A stretch of 61,164 bases of DNA from Bacteroidota bacterium (GTDB lineage: Bacteria > Bacteroidota > Bacteroidia > AKYH767-A > 2013-40CM-41-45). Positions 29,256-38,647 of this stretch are shown here, piece by piece. Below the pieces are notes generated by a model. That model was given only the letters and a program-made list of their open reading frames with translations, was not told the DNA's origin and did not search any database. Position 1 is the first letter of the stretch, and every line of letters begins with the position of its first letter. Position numbers and translations under genes: made by a program. The stretch covers positions 1 to 61,164 of the forward strand of contig JAPLDA010000075.1 of the NCBI GenBank assembly GCA_026391945.1. The letters are read 5' to 3'.

Positions 29256-29691
29256 TCGTCATGGCACGGTACACCTGCTCCAGCAAAAAAATGCGGATCA
29301 TCTGGTGAGTCATGGTAAACTTTGAAAATGACAGAACCAGGTTGGCCCGTTTCGCCACCTCTTCTGAAACGCCGAAGGCTCCGCCAACCATAAAAACAAT
29401 TCTGGAAGTTCCGTTCACCATGGCCTTGTTCATGAAAGACGACAACTGCATGGAGCTGAATTCCTTTCCCTTTTCATCCAGCAACACTACGAAATCGCGT
29501 TCCGTAATTTTTTTCAGGATCACCGCTGATTCCTTTTTTATAAAAACTTCACGGCTTCCCGTTACGCCCGCAGCGGGAACCACCGTGATGTCGGAAGGCA
29601 AATAATGATTCAGTCTTTTGAGATAAACACGGTTGCCTTCTTCGATGTATTTCTCTGAAGTTTTGCCGACAAATAAAAAATTCAATTTCAT
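29224..29691 (-). CDS. rlmH: 23S rRNA (pseudouridine1915-N3)-methyltransferase
   Basis: The 155-residue SPOUT-class enzyme has DFVVLLDEKGKEFSSMQLSS, the knot-forming IVFMVGGAFGVSEEV and the C-terminal SKFTMTHQMIRIFLLEQVYRA. It ends in the universally conserved region near NESYHHA. It methylates pseudouridine 1915 in helix 69 of 23S rRNA. This is a housekeeping gene embedded in the glycan locus, which suggests that the transferases around it accumulated beside a fixed site. Confidence 0.96.
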   Translation of the reverse strand: MKLNFLFVGKTSEKYIEEGNRVYLKRLNHYLPSDITVVPAAGVTGSREVFIKKESAVILKKITERDFVVLLDEKGKEFSSMQLSSFMNKAMVNGTSRIVFMVGGAFGVSEEVAKRANLVLSFSKFTMTHQMIRIFLLEQVYRAMTIIRNESYHHA

Positions 29692-29826
29692 GCCCGGAAC
29701 ATTTGCGACGAAGGTAAATGAAATTTTGCCGGCAGGGATCCACTCTCCTCTGCAACAACCTTCAAATTTATTTTTTTATCCTTGTTTAATCGCCGTGTAA
29801 ATGTATTTTTACACCATCCCTTCATC

Positions 29827-30759
29827 ATGAATCCAAAAGTCTCCATCGTCGTTCCTTTGTATAACGAGGAACAGGTATTTGAAAAACTGATCAGCCGCCT
29901 CAAAGAGGTGGTGCGGACATCCGCTTTCGAAATCGAAATTGTTTTGGTGGACGATGGCAGCCGCGATACCACGGCAAAACTTATCGAGACCACAGCCGAA
30001 TCGGATTCACATTTCACCGGCGTGGTCTTGTCGAGAAATCATGGTCACCAGCTGGCGGTTTCAGCCGGGCTGAGCGTGGCAAAAGGAACGGAAGCCGTGA
30101 TGATCATTGATGGTGACCTGCAGGATCCGCCCGAACTGGTTCTTGATTTTTATTCAAAGCTGAAGGAAGGATATGATGTCATTTATGCAATCCGGAAAAA
30201 CCGGAAAGAATCGCCGCTGAAAAAATTTGCCTACTGGTGTTATTATCGTTTGCAGCAAAAAGTTTCGAACATCAAAATCCCGCTCGACTCCGGGGATTTT
30301 TCGATGATCAGCAGAAGAGTCGCCGATTACATCAATCAAATGCCTGAGCAAAGCCGCTATTTACGCGGCATGCGTTCATGGGTCGGATTTAAACAATTCG
30401 GATATGCATACAATCGTGATGCGCGTGCAACGGGTGAAACAAAATACAGCCTGAAGAAACTTTTCTCACTGGCCTTCGACGGAATTTTCAATTTCAGTGA
30501 CTTTCCTGTTCGCTTCATCACGCGGCTGGGCATTTACACCATCGTACTTTCACTGGTTTACATCAGCTACATACTCATCCGGAAATTTTTTTTCGGCGAT
30601 GTCCCGCAAGGCTTCACCACCCTCATCATCGCCATTTGTCTTTTCAGCGGAGTTCAATTGATTTCAATTGGATTGATCGGGGAATATGTACTGCGTATTT
30701 ACAACCAGGTAAGAAACCGCCCGTTGTTTGTGATCGACAAAATCATTTCTAAAAAATAA
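29827..30759 (+). CDS. Polyprenyl-phosphate glycosyltransferase (DPM1/GtrB-like)
   Basis: The 310-residue protein combines a GT2 domain (VSIVVPLYNEEQVFEKL, IVLVDDGSRDTT, IIDGDLQDPPEL) with two C-terminal transmembrane helices (~234-255 and ~265-290). SRYLRGMRSWVGF and GETKYSLKKL are family signatures. It makes a polyprenyl-phosphate-linked sugar used as donor on the periplasmic side. The nearby GT-C enzyme at 30789-32219 is a natural user of such a donor. The ATG at 29827 was chosen over one 15 codons upstream. Confidence 0.92.
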   Translation: MNPKVSIVVPLYNEEQVFEKLISRLKEVVRTSAFEIEIVLVDDGSRDTTAKLIETTAESDSHFTGVVLSRNHGHQLAVSAGLSVAKGTEAVMIIDGDLQDPPELVLDFYSKLKEGYDVIYAIRKNRKESPLKKFAYWCYYRLQQKVSNIKIPLDSGDFSMISRRVADYINQMPEQSRYLRGMRSWVGFKQFGYAYNRDARATGETKYSLKKLFSLAFDGIFNFSDFPVRFITRLGIYTIVLSLVYISYILIRKFFFGDVPQGFTTLIIAICLFSGVQLISIGLIGEYVLRIYNQVRNRPLFVIDKIISKK

Positions 30760-30788
30760 CCTGCCGGGAGTTTTACCGAATGAATACT

Positions 30789-32219
30789 TTATGCTGATGG
30801 CGATTGAATTTTTTTCGACCTGCTAAATCTTCGCATGAACTCATGAATTCCAAATGCAGCAGGAATCAGCAGCAGGATGTCGGCGTGAAGAAAATACCTG
30901 ATTTCAATATTCCTGAGTTGAGCCCCGGTGCCGGCACAAATAGCAGCATACACGAAAATGAAATAGACGAAGATGATCAGTCCCCACGCTTTACCGGCGC
31001 GATCGGACCTGAACAAAAAGTAACATCCTGCCAGGCCGATGAGAATAAGCAACGTCCTGTAAATAAAAAGCAGGGAAGCCATCTTCCTGGCGGCTGTTGC
31101 ATGATCATTCAGCGTCGTTTTGAAAACTGCTTTCTGAAAATTCTGAAGAGGCACGGTTACCCAAAAATGAAATGCATTATTTTTTATCTGCTCATTCCGC
31201 AACTCATCAAACAACTGTTTGATTTCATCGTTGCAGTTCGGATCAGAAAATTTTTCTTTCCAGTATCCCGTCCAGGCACTGAAACCGCTTCCGCAGTTTT
31301 TCGATAAGTACACGGCGCGGTTTAATTTAATGGAATCGTCTTTTTCAAGATAAGAGGCACGCGGCCATGTCACTTCCCGGTTTTTGATGATGTCGGAAAA
31401 TTGCGGTTCCCACTCCCCTTTCACCGAATAAACATATTGCATGAAAGCCATGACATCCTTGTCGTAGTTGGCAAATCCGCCGAGATCCTGAGTTAAAATA
31501 ATTTTATGCTGGCTGACATAATTCCGAATCGGCCATGGAGAATAACTCAGCAGGAAAAACACAGCGAAGACCGTGGCTCTTTTCAGGATACCCTTCTTCC
31601 TGTTTTTTATTAGCAGCCAAACGCCCAGAACCGGCACCAGCAGGATCACCTGTGGACGAAACAAGACAGCCAGCCCGATCAAAAATCCGCTGAAGGCATC
31701 GCTGTATTTTTTTTCTTCACATAAAAAAAAGTAGATGCCGGAAAGTAAAATAAAAATACTCATGTATTCGGAATAGGAAACAGGAGTCCAGACGATGATG
31801 AAAGGATAAGTTGCGTATAACAGGGCAAGAATTGCTGCAGTTTTTTTATCGGAAAATATCCGCTCTCCTATCTTGTACACGAGAACGATACCGAAGAAGT
31901 CAAGAACAGATTGAAACCACCCGATTACGGGATAAGCGGCTTCCCAGCTCTGGCCGGCGAGAAAATAAAAGATGCCCATGAAAAAACTGTAACCCGGCAT
32001 CCGGCCGAAATACCCGAATTCACTGGATGGGTTTACCGTATAGGTACCGGTTTTCCAAAGGTTCTCAAAACATCGTGTCCAGGCAGTGGTATCACCGGAT
32101 ACAAAAATATTTTCGCGGTCGAAATAAAATTTTGCCACCACTAAAATAAAAATAATCCTCAATGCCAGCCCGGCACCTGCAATCATCAAGACTTTCTGAA
32201 CGGATTTCCTTTTTATCAT
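30789..32219 (-). CDS. GT-C membrane glycosyltransferase (family 39-like)
   Basis: The 476-residue protein has about eleven transmembrane helices. The first periplasmic loop contains the catalytic-type acidic residue (VSGDTTAWTRCFENLW, ~residue 42), followed by GRMPGYSFFMGIFYFLAG. Such enzymes use polyprenyl-phosphate sugars to glycosylate proteins or lipids outside the cytoplasmic membrane. It is convergent with the DPM1-like gene, 29 bases apart. The acceptor is not known; Bacteroidota O-glycosylation of exported proteins is one possibility. Confidence 0.82.
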   Translation of the reverse strand: MIKRKSVQKVLMIAGAGLALRIIFILVVAKFYFDRENIFVSGDTTAWTRCFENLWKTGTYTVNPSSEFGYFGRMPGYSFFMGIFYFLAGQSWEAAYPVIGWFQSVLDFFGIVLVYKIGERIFSDKKTAAILALLYATYPFIIVWTPVSYSEYMSIFILLSGIYFFLCEEKKYSDAFSGFLIGLAVLFRPQVILLVPVLGVWLLIKNRKKGILKRATVFAVFFLLSYSPWPIRNYVSQHKIILTQDLGGFANYDKDVMAFMQYVYSVKGEWEPQFSDIIKNREVTWPRASYLEKDDSIKLNRAVYLSKNCGSGFSAWTGYWKEKFSDPNCNDEIKQLFDELRNEQIKNNAFHFWVTVPLQNFQKAVFKTTLNDHATAARKMASLLFIYRTLLILIGLAGCYFLFRSDRAGKAWGLIIFVYFIFVYAAICAGTGAQLRNIEIRYFLHADILLLIPAAFGIHEFMRRFSRSKKIQSPSA

Positions 32220-32393
32220 TCCGGAATTTTCAGTGATTTTTTTTTACCCGGGCAAGTTAATATTTTTAAACTGCTTACCGAATGAGAATTCTTCCGTTTT
32301 ACTTTCAGCAAATAGCAGATTTTCTTTACCTTCGGCCTCCGGCAAAACAGGTTCATGGCTTGATATTTGAACCGTTGCCCCAAATTATTTTCG

Positions 32394-32780
32394 ATGAAAG
32401 CCCTCCGGATCTTTATCTTTCTGCTGCTGGTCTCCGGATCATTAAAAGCCCTGGATATTTATGATGAAATTGCCAACGCCATCCGCTCCGGCGATTCCAG
32501 GCAAATTGCACTTTACTTCAACAGCAGCGTTGACCTCACGATCCTGAACCAGGAAGATGTGTACAGCAAAGCGCAGGCGGAACTGATCGTCAAAGATTTT
32601 CTCACCAAAAACCCTCCGAAATCTTTTGTGCTGGTACACAAAGGATCATCCAAAGAAGGAATCCTCTATGCCATCGGAAACCTCGTGTCAGCAAGCGGAA
32701 AAACCTTCCGCACTTCTTTTTTTGTGAGGATGAATTCAGGAAAATACCTCTTGCAGGAAATACGGTTCGAAACCGAGTAA
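32394..32780 (+). CDS. DUF4783 periplasmic protein (NTF2-like)
   Basis: The 128-residue protein has a signal peptide (1-18, MKALRIFIFLLLVSGSLKA) and a small domain with DIYDEIANAIRSGDSRQIA, YFNSSVDL and YSKAQAELIVKDFLTKNPP. This pattern is that of the DUF4783 family, found widely in Bacteroidota beside nadC, as here. The fold is expected to be NTF2-like; the function is unknown. The ATG at 32394 was chosen because it begins the signal peptide. A strong terminator follows the stop codon. Confidence 0.85.
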   Translation: MKALRIFIFLLLVSGSLKALDIYDEIANAIRSGDSRQIALYFNSSVDLTILNQEDVYSKAQAELIVKDFLTKNPPKSFVLVHKGSSKEGILYAIGNLVSASGKTFRTSFFVRMNSGKYLLQEIRFETE

Positions 32781-32798
32781 GCCAATAATTTTCGTGTT

Positions 32799-32839
32799 GA
32801 AAACACTGTCGGCATCAAGCGGCAGTGTTTTCTTTTTTT
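32799..32839 (+). terminator. Rho-independent terminator between DUF4783 gene and nadC
   Basis: GAAAACACTG (32799-32808) pairs perfectly with CAGTGTTTTC (32823-32832), followed by seven Ts. The 14-base loop is larger than usual. Its position shows that an in-frame start at 32794 for nadC cannot be the true one. Confidence 0.85.
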
Positions 32840-32863
32840 CAATGAATTACAAACCTATCTTTG
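32833..32863 (+). promoter_or_regulatory. Promoter of nadC
   Basis: TATCTTTG at 32856-32863 is a perfect -7 box, and the T-tract of the preceding terminator supplies a TTTT at about -33 with a 19-base spacer. The ATG codons at 32869 and 32872 follow within 5-8 bases, so the mRNA is probably leaderless or nearly so. Confidence 0.6.
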
Positions 32864-32871
32864 CCAGGATG

Positions 32872-33732
32872 ATGAACGAATTTGAATTTTCCGGGATGAC
32901 CATAGCGGGCCTTATCGAAGCCGCGCTGAAAGAAGATGTTGGCGACGGCGACCATACTTCACTTGCCTGTATTGATGAGCAGGCGAAAGGAAAGGCCATC
33001 GTAAAAATAAAAGAGAGCGGTGTGCTTGCAGGCATGGAGCCCGCCGCGGAAATACTGAAACAGGTGGATCCTTCCATTCACTATCGTATCCTCATCAGCG
33101 ACGGAACGAATGTGCATCCCGGCGATGTTGCCATCGAGCTGGAAGGCAACATACCATCCATCCTGAAAGCAGAACGGTTACTTTTAAACTGCATGCAGCG
33201 GATGAGCGGCATTGCTACCGCCACACGGAAAATCGTTGATAAAATTTCCGGCACCCACACAAAAATTCTCGACACCAGGAAAACGACGCCGAACTTCCGC
33301 ATGTTTGAAAAACGTGCCGTTCAGATCGGCGGAGGTTTCAACCACCGTTTCGGATTGTTCGACATGATCCTGATCAAAGACAACCACGTTGATGCCTGCG
33401 GCGGCATCACCCAAGCCATCAAAAAAGCAAATGCATACCTGGAAAAAAACAGGAAGCAACTGAAAATCGAAATCGAAACACGAAGCCTGGAGGAAGTTCG
33501 TGAAGTTTTGGAATGCGGCGGAGTTCATCGAATCATGCTCGATAATTTCACACCTGCTTTGCTGAAAGAAGCCGTGACATTGATTCATGGAAGGTTTGAA
33601 ACCGAAGCGTCGGGAGGCATCACGGAAGACAACATCCTGGCTTATGCCCAGACCGGCGTTGATTTCATCTCGGTGGGCGCACTCACCCACTCGTATAAAA
33701 GTCTTGACATCAGTTTAAAAATAGTCCGTTAA
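32872..33732 (+). CDS. nadC: Nicotinate-nucleotide pyrophosphorylase (quinolinate phosphoribosyltransferase)
   Basis: The 286-residue enzyme has EDVGDGDHTS near the N-terminus, the substrate-binding ERLLLNCMQRMSGIAT, ILDTRKTTPNFRMFEKRAVQIGGG split around residues 135-155, and IKDNHVDACGG. The C-terminal part has EASGGITEDN. It converts quinolinate and PRPP to nicotinate mononucleotide in de novo NAD synthesis. The start at 32872 is set by the promoter and terminator just upstream; the adjacent ATG at 32869 is equally possible. Confidence 0.96.
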   Translation: MNEFEFSGMTIAGLIEAALKEDVGDGDHTSLACIDEQAKGKAIVKIKESGVLAGMEPAAEILKQVDPSIHYRILISDGTNVHPGDVAIELEGNIPSILKAERLLLNCMQRMSGIATATRKIVDKISGTHTKILDTRKTTPNFRMFEKRAVQIGGGFNHRFGLFDMILIKDNHVDACGGITQAIKKANAYLEKNRKQLKIEIETRSLEEVREVLECGGVHRIMLDNFTPALLKEAVTLIHGRFETEASGGITEDNILAYAQTGVDFISVGALTHSYKSLDISLKIVR

Positions 33733-33742
33733 TTCCAATCCT

Positions 33743-34696
33743 TTGAAAAGGCGAAATACATTTGTAAGAAGGACACTGAGGACGCTTGTCTTTTCCACAC
33801 CCATCCGCTCATTGATCAGTTACAGCAAACGGGTGGCGTTGCCGGGATTCGACCACATGCCGATTTACGATGTGGCGGATTTCTTTTTTACCGGCATACA
33901 ACGCGGCGCCATTAAGACAAGAGCGAGCTCGCTTGCTTTCAGTTTTTTCCTGGCACTTTTTCCCGCCATCATTTTCCTGTTTTCACTCATCCCGTATGTT
34001 CCAGTTGATAATTTCCAGGATCAATTACTCGAACTGATCAAAAATCTTCTTCCTACCAATGCGTATGAAGCCACGCGTGCCACCATCGAAGACATCATCA
34101 AGCATCAACGTGGAGGATTGTTATCGGTTGGTTTTTTTCTCGCCCTCTATTTTACCAGCAATGGTTTCATGGCGCTGATGAAGGGATTCAACACGTCGTA
34201 CCATGTAAGCGAAAGCCGTAAACCGTGGCAGCGAAGGCGTGCAGCACTCGTGTTGACTTTCATTTTATCCGTGTTGCTGATCATCGCCACCGTGCTGATC
34301 ATCTTCGGGGAAATCGCAACCAAATACCTCGTTCATCATCACATCCTGAAAACAAAAACACAGGTGGGATTCCTGCTGGTGAGTAAATGGATGGTGGTGA
34401 TGGCGTTGTTTTTCTTCGCCATTTCATTTCTCTACTACTATGCGCCTTCGGTAAAAAAAAGATGGAGGTTCATTTCTGCGGGCTCCACTTTTGCAACGGT
34501 GATGAGCCTTCTTTCTTCGGTGGGGTTTGCTTACTTCGTCAACAACTTCGGACAATACAATAAACTGTACGGATCGATCGGAACGCTGATCGTGATCATG
34601 CTCTGGATTTATTTCATCTCATTGATCCTGATTCTTGGCTTCGAGCTAAATGCCAGTATTGAAAATGCAAAGAAGCAGGTAAGGAAAGTTTTTTAA
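33743..34696 (+). CDS. YihY/BrkB-family inner membrane protein
   Basis: The 317-residue protein has about six transmembrane helices. It shows RASSLAFSFFLALFPAIIF at the first helix, GLLSVGFFLALYFTSNGFMALMKGFN in the middle and LYGSIGTLIVIMLWIYF near the end, all typical of the family. The start is a TTG at 33743 with no ATG before the conserved region. The biochemical role is not established; older 'ribonuclease BN' labels for the family are wrong. It follows nadC by 10 bases and is probably co-transcribed. Confidence 0.88.
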   Translation: MKRRNTFVRRTLRTLVFSTPIRSLISYSKRVALPGFDHMPIYDVADFFFTGIQRGAIKTRASSLAFSFFLALFPAIIFLFSLIPYVPVDNFQDQLLELIKNLLPTNAYEATRATIEDIIKHQRGGLLSVGFFLALYFTSNGFMALMKGFNTSYHVSESRKPWQRRRAALVLTFILSVLLIIATVLIIFGEIATKYLVHHHILKTKTQVGFLLVSKWMVVMALFFFAISFLYYYAPSVKKRWRFISAGSTFATVMSLLSSVGFAYFVNNFGQYNKLYGSIGTLIVIMLWIYFISLILILGFELNASIENAKKQVRKVF

Positions 34697-34713
34697 TTTT
34701 TTTCCGGTTGAAT

Positions 34714-35637
34714 CTACTCGCCGTAAATTTTTATTCCGTAATCATCATCCGAAGTCTTCCATCCGCGGTACATTCCTTCCGAATTAAAAACCAATTCAAT
34801 GTTCCCGGCAGCGTCGAGTGCAATCAGCCCGCCTTCTCCTCCTGATTTTTTCAGCTTGTCGAACACGACGAAATCACAGGCCTGTTTCAACGTAAGCCCT
34901 TTGTATTCCATGAGGCATGAAATGTCGTAGGCAACCACGGCACGCATAAAATATTCACCGTGGCCTGTACATGAAACTGCGCAGGTTTTGTTGTTGGCAT
35001 AGGTTCCGGCACCGATCACAGGGCTGTCGCCGATCCTGCCAAACCGTTTGTTCGTCATACCTCCGGTGGAAGTTGCTGCAGCAAGATCGCCATGACAATC
35101 CAGGGCAACGGCGCCTACCGTTCCGAATTTTTTTGCAGCATGATCGAGCATAGTCTTTTCGGAATCACGGATTTCAATCCACTGATCATACCGGTGCTGA
35201 TCGAAAAAATACGCGTCCTCTTCAAACCCGATGTGCATCCGCCGTGCAAATTCTTCTGCGCCATCAGCACAGAGCATTACGTACTCCGACTCTTCCATCA
35301 CCGCTCTTGCAAGCTGAACAGGATTGCGCACATTCCGGATGCCGGCCACACTACCCGCTTTCTGGTTTCTCCCTTCCATGATGGAAGCATCCATCTCATG
35401 CTTTCCGAGGTTGGTGAACACCGATCCTTTGCCAGCATTAAAAAACGGAGAGTCTTCGAGCTCCATCACCGCTGCTTCAACAGCTTCCAGCGATGTTCCG
35501 CCTTCAAGCAAAATCTCGTAGGCAACACTGATGGCGGTATCAAGTGCATTCAGGTAATGAACTTCTTTTTCCGGAGTCATCGTAGACTTTAAAATGGTTC
35601 CGGCTCCTCCGTGAATGGCAATGGCTATCGGTTTCAT
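34714..35637 (-). CDS. Isoaspartyl peptidase / plant-type L-asparaginase
   Basis: The 307-residue Ntn-hydrolase precursor begins KPIAIAIHGGAG and has SPFFNAGKGSVFTNLG. The autocleavage site is in KKFGTVGAVALD, where the Thr becomes the N-terminal nucleophile. RIGDSPVIGAGTYA and SCTGHGEYFMR are the substrate-site motifs. It removes isoaspartyl residues from damaged peptides and can hydrolyse asparagine. The start at 35637 was chosen; 16 further codons upstream are in frame but precede the conserved start. Confidence 0.94.
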   Translation of the reverse strand: MKPIAIAIHGGAGTILKSTMTPEKEVHYLNALDTAISVAYEILLEGGTSLEAVEAAVMELEDSPFFNAGKGSVFTNLGKHEMDASIMEGRNQKAGSVAGIRNVRNPVQLARAVMEESEYVMLCADGAEEFARRMHIGFEEDAYFFDQHRYDQWIEIRDSEKTMLDHAAKKFGTVGAVALDCHGDLAAATSTGGMTNKRFGRIGDSPVIGAGTYANNKTCAVSCTGHGEYFMRAVVAYDISCLMEYKGLTLKQACDFVVFDKLKKSGGEGGLIALDAAGNIELVFNSEGMYRGWKTSDDDYGIKIYGE

Positions 35638-35734
35638 AAAATGTGATATTTTTTTATGCAAAGAAAAGAAAATAGAACGATTCATACCCCCGCGAAGGCT
35701 GATTGGATAATTTACTATTGAGCAATGGTATCAT

Positions 35735-38560
35735 TTACCTGTGACAGATTTCTGAGTAAGGACAATACGTGCAGTGATTCTCATCATCAGTCTGTGAAAA
35801 CGGTTTGCCGGTATCAAACAACCCACTGACCAAATCCACTAACTGTTTTTCAAACTGACGAAACTGGCCGGCGGTGATGATGCTGTCGTCGTTGATGAAC
35901 CTGATTCCGTCAGAAAGATTTTTCACCGCTATCAGCCCTGCCTTCAGGTTTGTCACCTGCGACTGCTTCCAGTACAGGTACGCATAAAAGTAGGTCTGGA
36001 AATGTTCTTTGAATTTCGGTTCAATGAAAATTTCCTCCATCGATGAAGGCTTGCCGGGTTCCAGCCTGCCTGTTTTGTAATCGATGATCCTCGTGATGCC
36101 GCGGGCTTCATCCACACGGTCGATGATACCATATAGCAGCACGGAACGGTCATTGGAAACCTGGATGGGTTGGAAAAAATCTTTTTCGAGAAAACGGATC
36201 AGCAGCGGCGCTTCTACCCGGTCGGATTTCAAAATCTTCTGTACCAGTTCCACGATGATGTTCCGCATCAGGATGTTCTTCCCTTCCGGTTCATGGCCAT
36301 TTTTGAATTGCTCTGAAATCGATTGGTCGACAACAGCAGGAATTTTTTTCTCCAGCTGCTGAAAAACGGAATCCGAAAGGTTCGTTTGTTCACCGTACAA
36401 CAACTGCATGGCGCGGTGAAATATTTTTCCAAAAACAGCGGCTTCAATATGTTCCTCAACTTCTTCCTGTTCTTTTATCCTTGCCACATACCGGAAATAA
36501 AATTTCAGCGGACAGGTGATGTAGCTGATGAGCGCTGATGCTGAAATCCTCGGAGAATAGTCAAGCGGGCGCCCGTCCTGCAGGTTGTACCGTCCGAGTT
36601 CTGACATCACGTCCTTTGTTTTTTCAATGACAATCGGAAGTGTCGTGGTTTTTACAAAACCCGTCACCGCCGTTTCATGCTGAAGATGAATGGTGCCGGG
36701 ATATTTTTTCTTCAGTTCATGTTCAAGCTGCAGGATGTATCTCGATTTCTCTCCGGCGGTAATGCTTTTCGTTTCCGTATTGTACAACAGGAAAATATTT
36801 TTAGCCCGCTGGAGCAACCGGTAAAAATGGTAGGATGAAACGGCATGTTGTTCTTCAAATGTCTGCAGGTTAAAAGCTTTTCGGATGTTGTACGGAATAA
36901 AGGAAGCGTTGGAAGAAGAAGAAGGAAGTGTGTCTTCATTCACCGACAGGATGAAGAGGTTTTCAAAATCCAATAAACGTGTTTCGAGAAAACCCATCAC
37001 CTGCAACCCTTTCAGCGGCTCGCCTGAGAAGGGAATCCGTGAAGAGTAAATAATTTCTTTGTAGAGATTCCAGAATGTATCAAGGGAAAGTTCGGTGGCA
37101 TTCTGTTTCACCACATCTTCGAGGCGTTTCAGCTGAACATAACAATGATAAACATATTCCGATTCGATTTCATGCATCCGGAATTCCTTTTCCCTGATGC
37201 TCTCAACCACATGAAGCAGCAGGGTTCTGAAATAAATAAACATATCGTCCGGATTTTTTATCTCACGGAAAACATCACGGAATAAAGCCGGTGCATCGGG
37301 CAGGTTGAGTTTCTCCAGCGGAATCTGTATCCATACTTGTTCATCCTGCATCATTTTCATCCAGCGGCGGATGTATTCGCCTTCCGCCTGCTGGATAGAC
37401 GTATGATGAAGAATGTTCATCACATGCTTGTAATAAAAACCAACGGATCCGTCCTTTTTTCTCCTCACATTTTTTTGCAGCAGGATCAGCGATTCAAAAA
37501 GTGTGAACAAAGGAGTCGCCGCAAGAGGATATCCCATCGTTACGTTAAACGCATCGATGTTTTCCGGCAATGAATACAGCACGGGAAACAACAGGTTCTC
37601 ATCCGGCAAAACAACAGCCGTTTGTTCCGGTGAAAAATTTTCATGACCTGATAATTCACTGAGCAGGTTTCCGGCAAGCTTCGCCTGTCCTACCTGCAGC
37701 GGGACACCAATGACACGAATATTTTTTTCGATGGATTCAAAATTTTTCTGCTTCCATTTGAAACCCGGTTTCAGCAACGGATTATTCCTCAGGAATGTGC
37801 CGGCTTCCTGTTTAAAATCATCGAAGTAATACGCATCGGCATCCCAGAAAATTTCAGCGCAACCACTGCCGATGAAATGCTGAATGATGTTCTCTTCGGA
37901 TTTCGACAGCGCATAAAATCCTGCGAAAATTATTTTCCTTATTCCGGGTTGAAGTTTCAGTTCGTCCGGGTGTTCAGCAACATGGCGATAGGCAAGTCCT
38001 TCGTAAGCCCATTTTTTTTCTTCCAGCCTCTTCCGGAAGTCCTGGTAAATGGCTCCAAGGTGCTGCCAGTTGGCGAGAAATTCATTGCGGAGTTTGCCGG
38101 GTTCTTTATTGAAAAATGTTTTCCAGAAAGATCGTATGCGTTCAAGATCTTCTTCTGCCAGTTCGAAATTTGAATCAATCTCCTTCTCATCTTTTATGTA
38201 AGCAAACAATTGCTTTGCCTCGGTAAGATTCCTGTCCACTTCATCAAAATCCTTCAGCAGCATTTCACCCCATGGATAATATTTTTCAAAGGATTCGGCA
38301 GGAAAATATTTTTTATAGACGTCAAACAATTCGAACATCAGCGCAAGCTGATCCGGTATGATGAACGTCGAATAACTCCGGATAAAATCCTGGATGGAAA
38401 AAATTATGGGCGACCATTGCGGCGAGTCAATTTTGGATGAGAGGTGTTTCTTAAAGAATAGTCCGGCTCTCCGTGTCGGGAAAACGATGCACAGCCCTGA
38501 AACATCCTCTTTGTGATGAAGCAAGACCTCTTCTGCGAGCTGGTTAAGAAACGATTCCAT
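35735..38560 (-). CDS. AddB-like PD-(D/E)XK nuclease with Fe-S cysteines
   Basis: The 941-residue protein has an inactivated-helicase-like N-terminal half (FPTRRAGLFFKKHL, QDFIRSYSTFIIPDQ). The C-terminal RecB-type nuclease shows SASALISYITCPLKFYFRY, FGKIFHRAMQ and the catalytic GIIDRVD...IIDYKTG. One Cys before the nuclease (ITCPL) and three after it (CTYCPYSEIC) form the four-cysteine set that binds a 4Fe-4S cluster in AddB. It should act with an AddA-type helicase-nuclease in double-strand break repair; such a gene starts at 58841. The ATG at 38560 is preferred over an upstream TTG at 38587. Confidence 0.88.
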   Translation of the reverse strand: MESFLNQLAEEVLLHHKEDVSGLCIVFPTRRAGLFFKKHLSSKIDSPQWSPIIFSIQDFIRSYSTFIIPDQLALMFELFDVYKKYFPAESFEKYYPWGEMLLKDFDEVDRNLTEAKQLFAYIKDEKEIDSNFELAEEDLERIRSFWKTFFNKEPGKLRNEFLANWQHLGAIYQDFRKRLEEKKWAYEGLAYRHVAEHPDELKLQPGIRKIIFAGFYALSKSEENIIQHFIGSGCAEIFWDADAYYFDDFKQEAGTFLRNNPLLKPGFKWKQKNFESIEKNIRVIGVPLQVGQAKLAGNLLSELSGHENFSPEQTAVVLPDENLLFPVLYSLPENIDAFNVTMGYPLAATPLFTLFESLILLQKNVRRKKDGSVGFYYKHVMNILHHTSIQQAEGEYIRRWMKMMQDEQVWIQIPLEKLNLPDAPALFRDVFREIKNPDDMFIYFRTLLLHVVESIREKEFRMHEIESEYVYHCYVQLKRLEDVVKQNATELSLDTFWNLYKEIIYSSRIPFSGEPLKGLQVMGFLETRLLDFENLFILSVNEDTLPSSSSNASFIPYNIRKAFNLQTFEEQHAVSSYHFYRLLQRAKNIFLLYNTETKSITAGEKSRYILQLEHELKKKYPGTIHLQHETAVTGFVKTTTLPIVIEKTKDVMSELGRYNLQDGRPLDYSPRISASALISYITCPLKFYFRYVARIKEQEEVEEHIEAAVFGKIFHRAMQLLYGEQTNLSDSVFQQLEKKIPAVVDQSISEQFKNGHEPEGKNILMRNIIVELVQKILKSDRVEAPLLIRFLEKDFFQPIQVSNDRSVLLYGIIDRVDEARGITRIIDYKTGRLEPGKPSSMEEIFIEPKFKEHFQTYFYAYLYWKQSQVTNLKAGLIAVKNLSDGIRFINDDSIITAGQFRQFEKQLVDLVSGLFDTGKPFSQTDDENHCTYCPYSEICHR

Positions 38561-38647
38561 GGAAATACCGGGAAAACGGGAATGCAATATCAGAATATTT
38601 TGATACCATACGAAAGCTGATTAACTTAGCGTAATTAATAAACGAAG

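Noticed and set aside
32794-32871. An N-terminal extension of nadC by 26 codons
   Set aside because: The extension would be encoded by the terminator hairpin and T-tract and by the promoter box.
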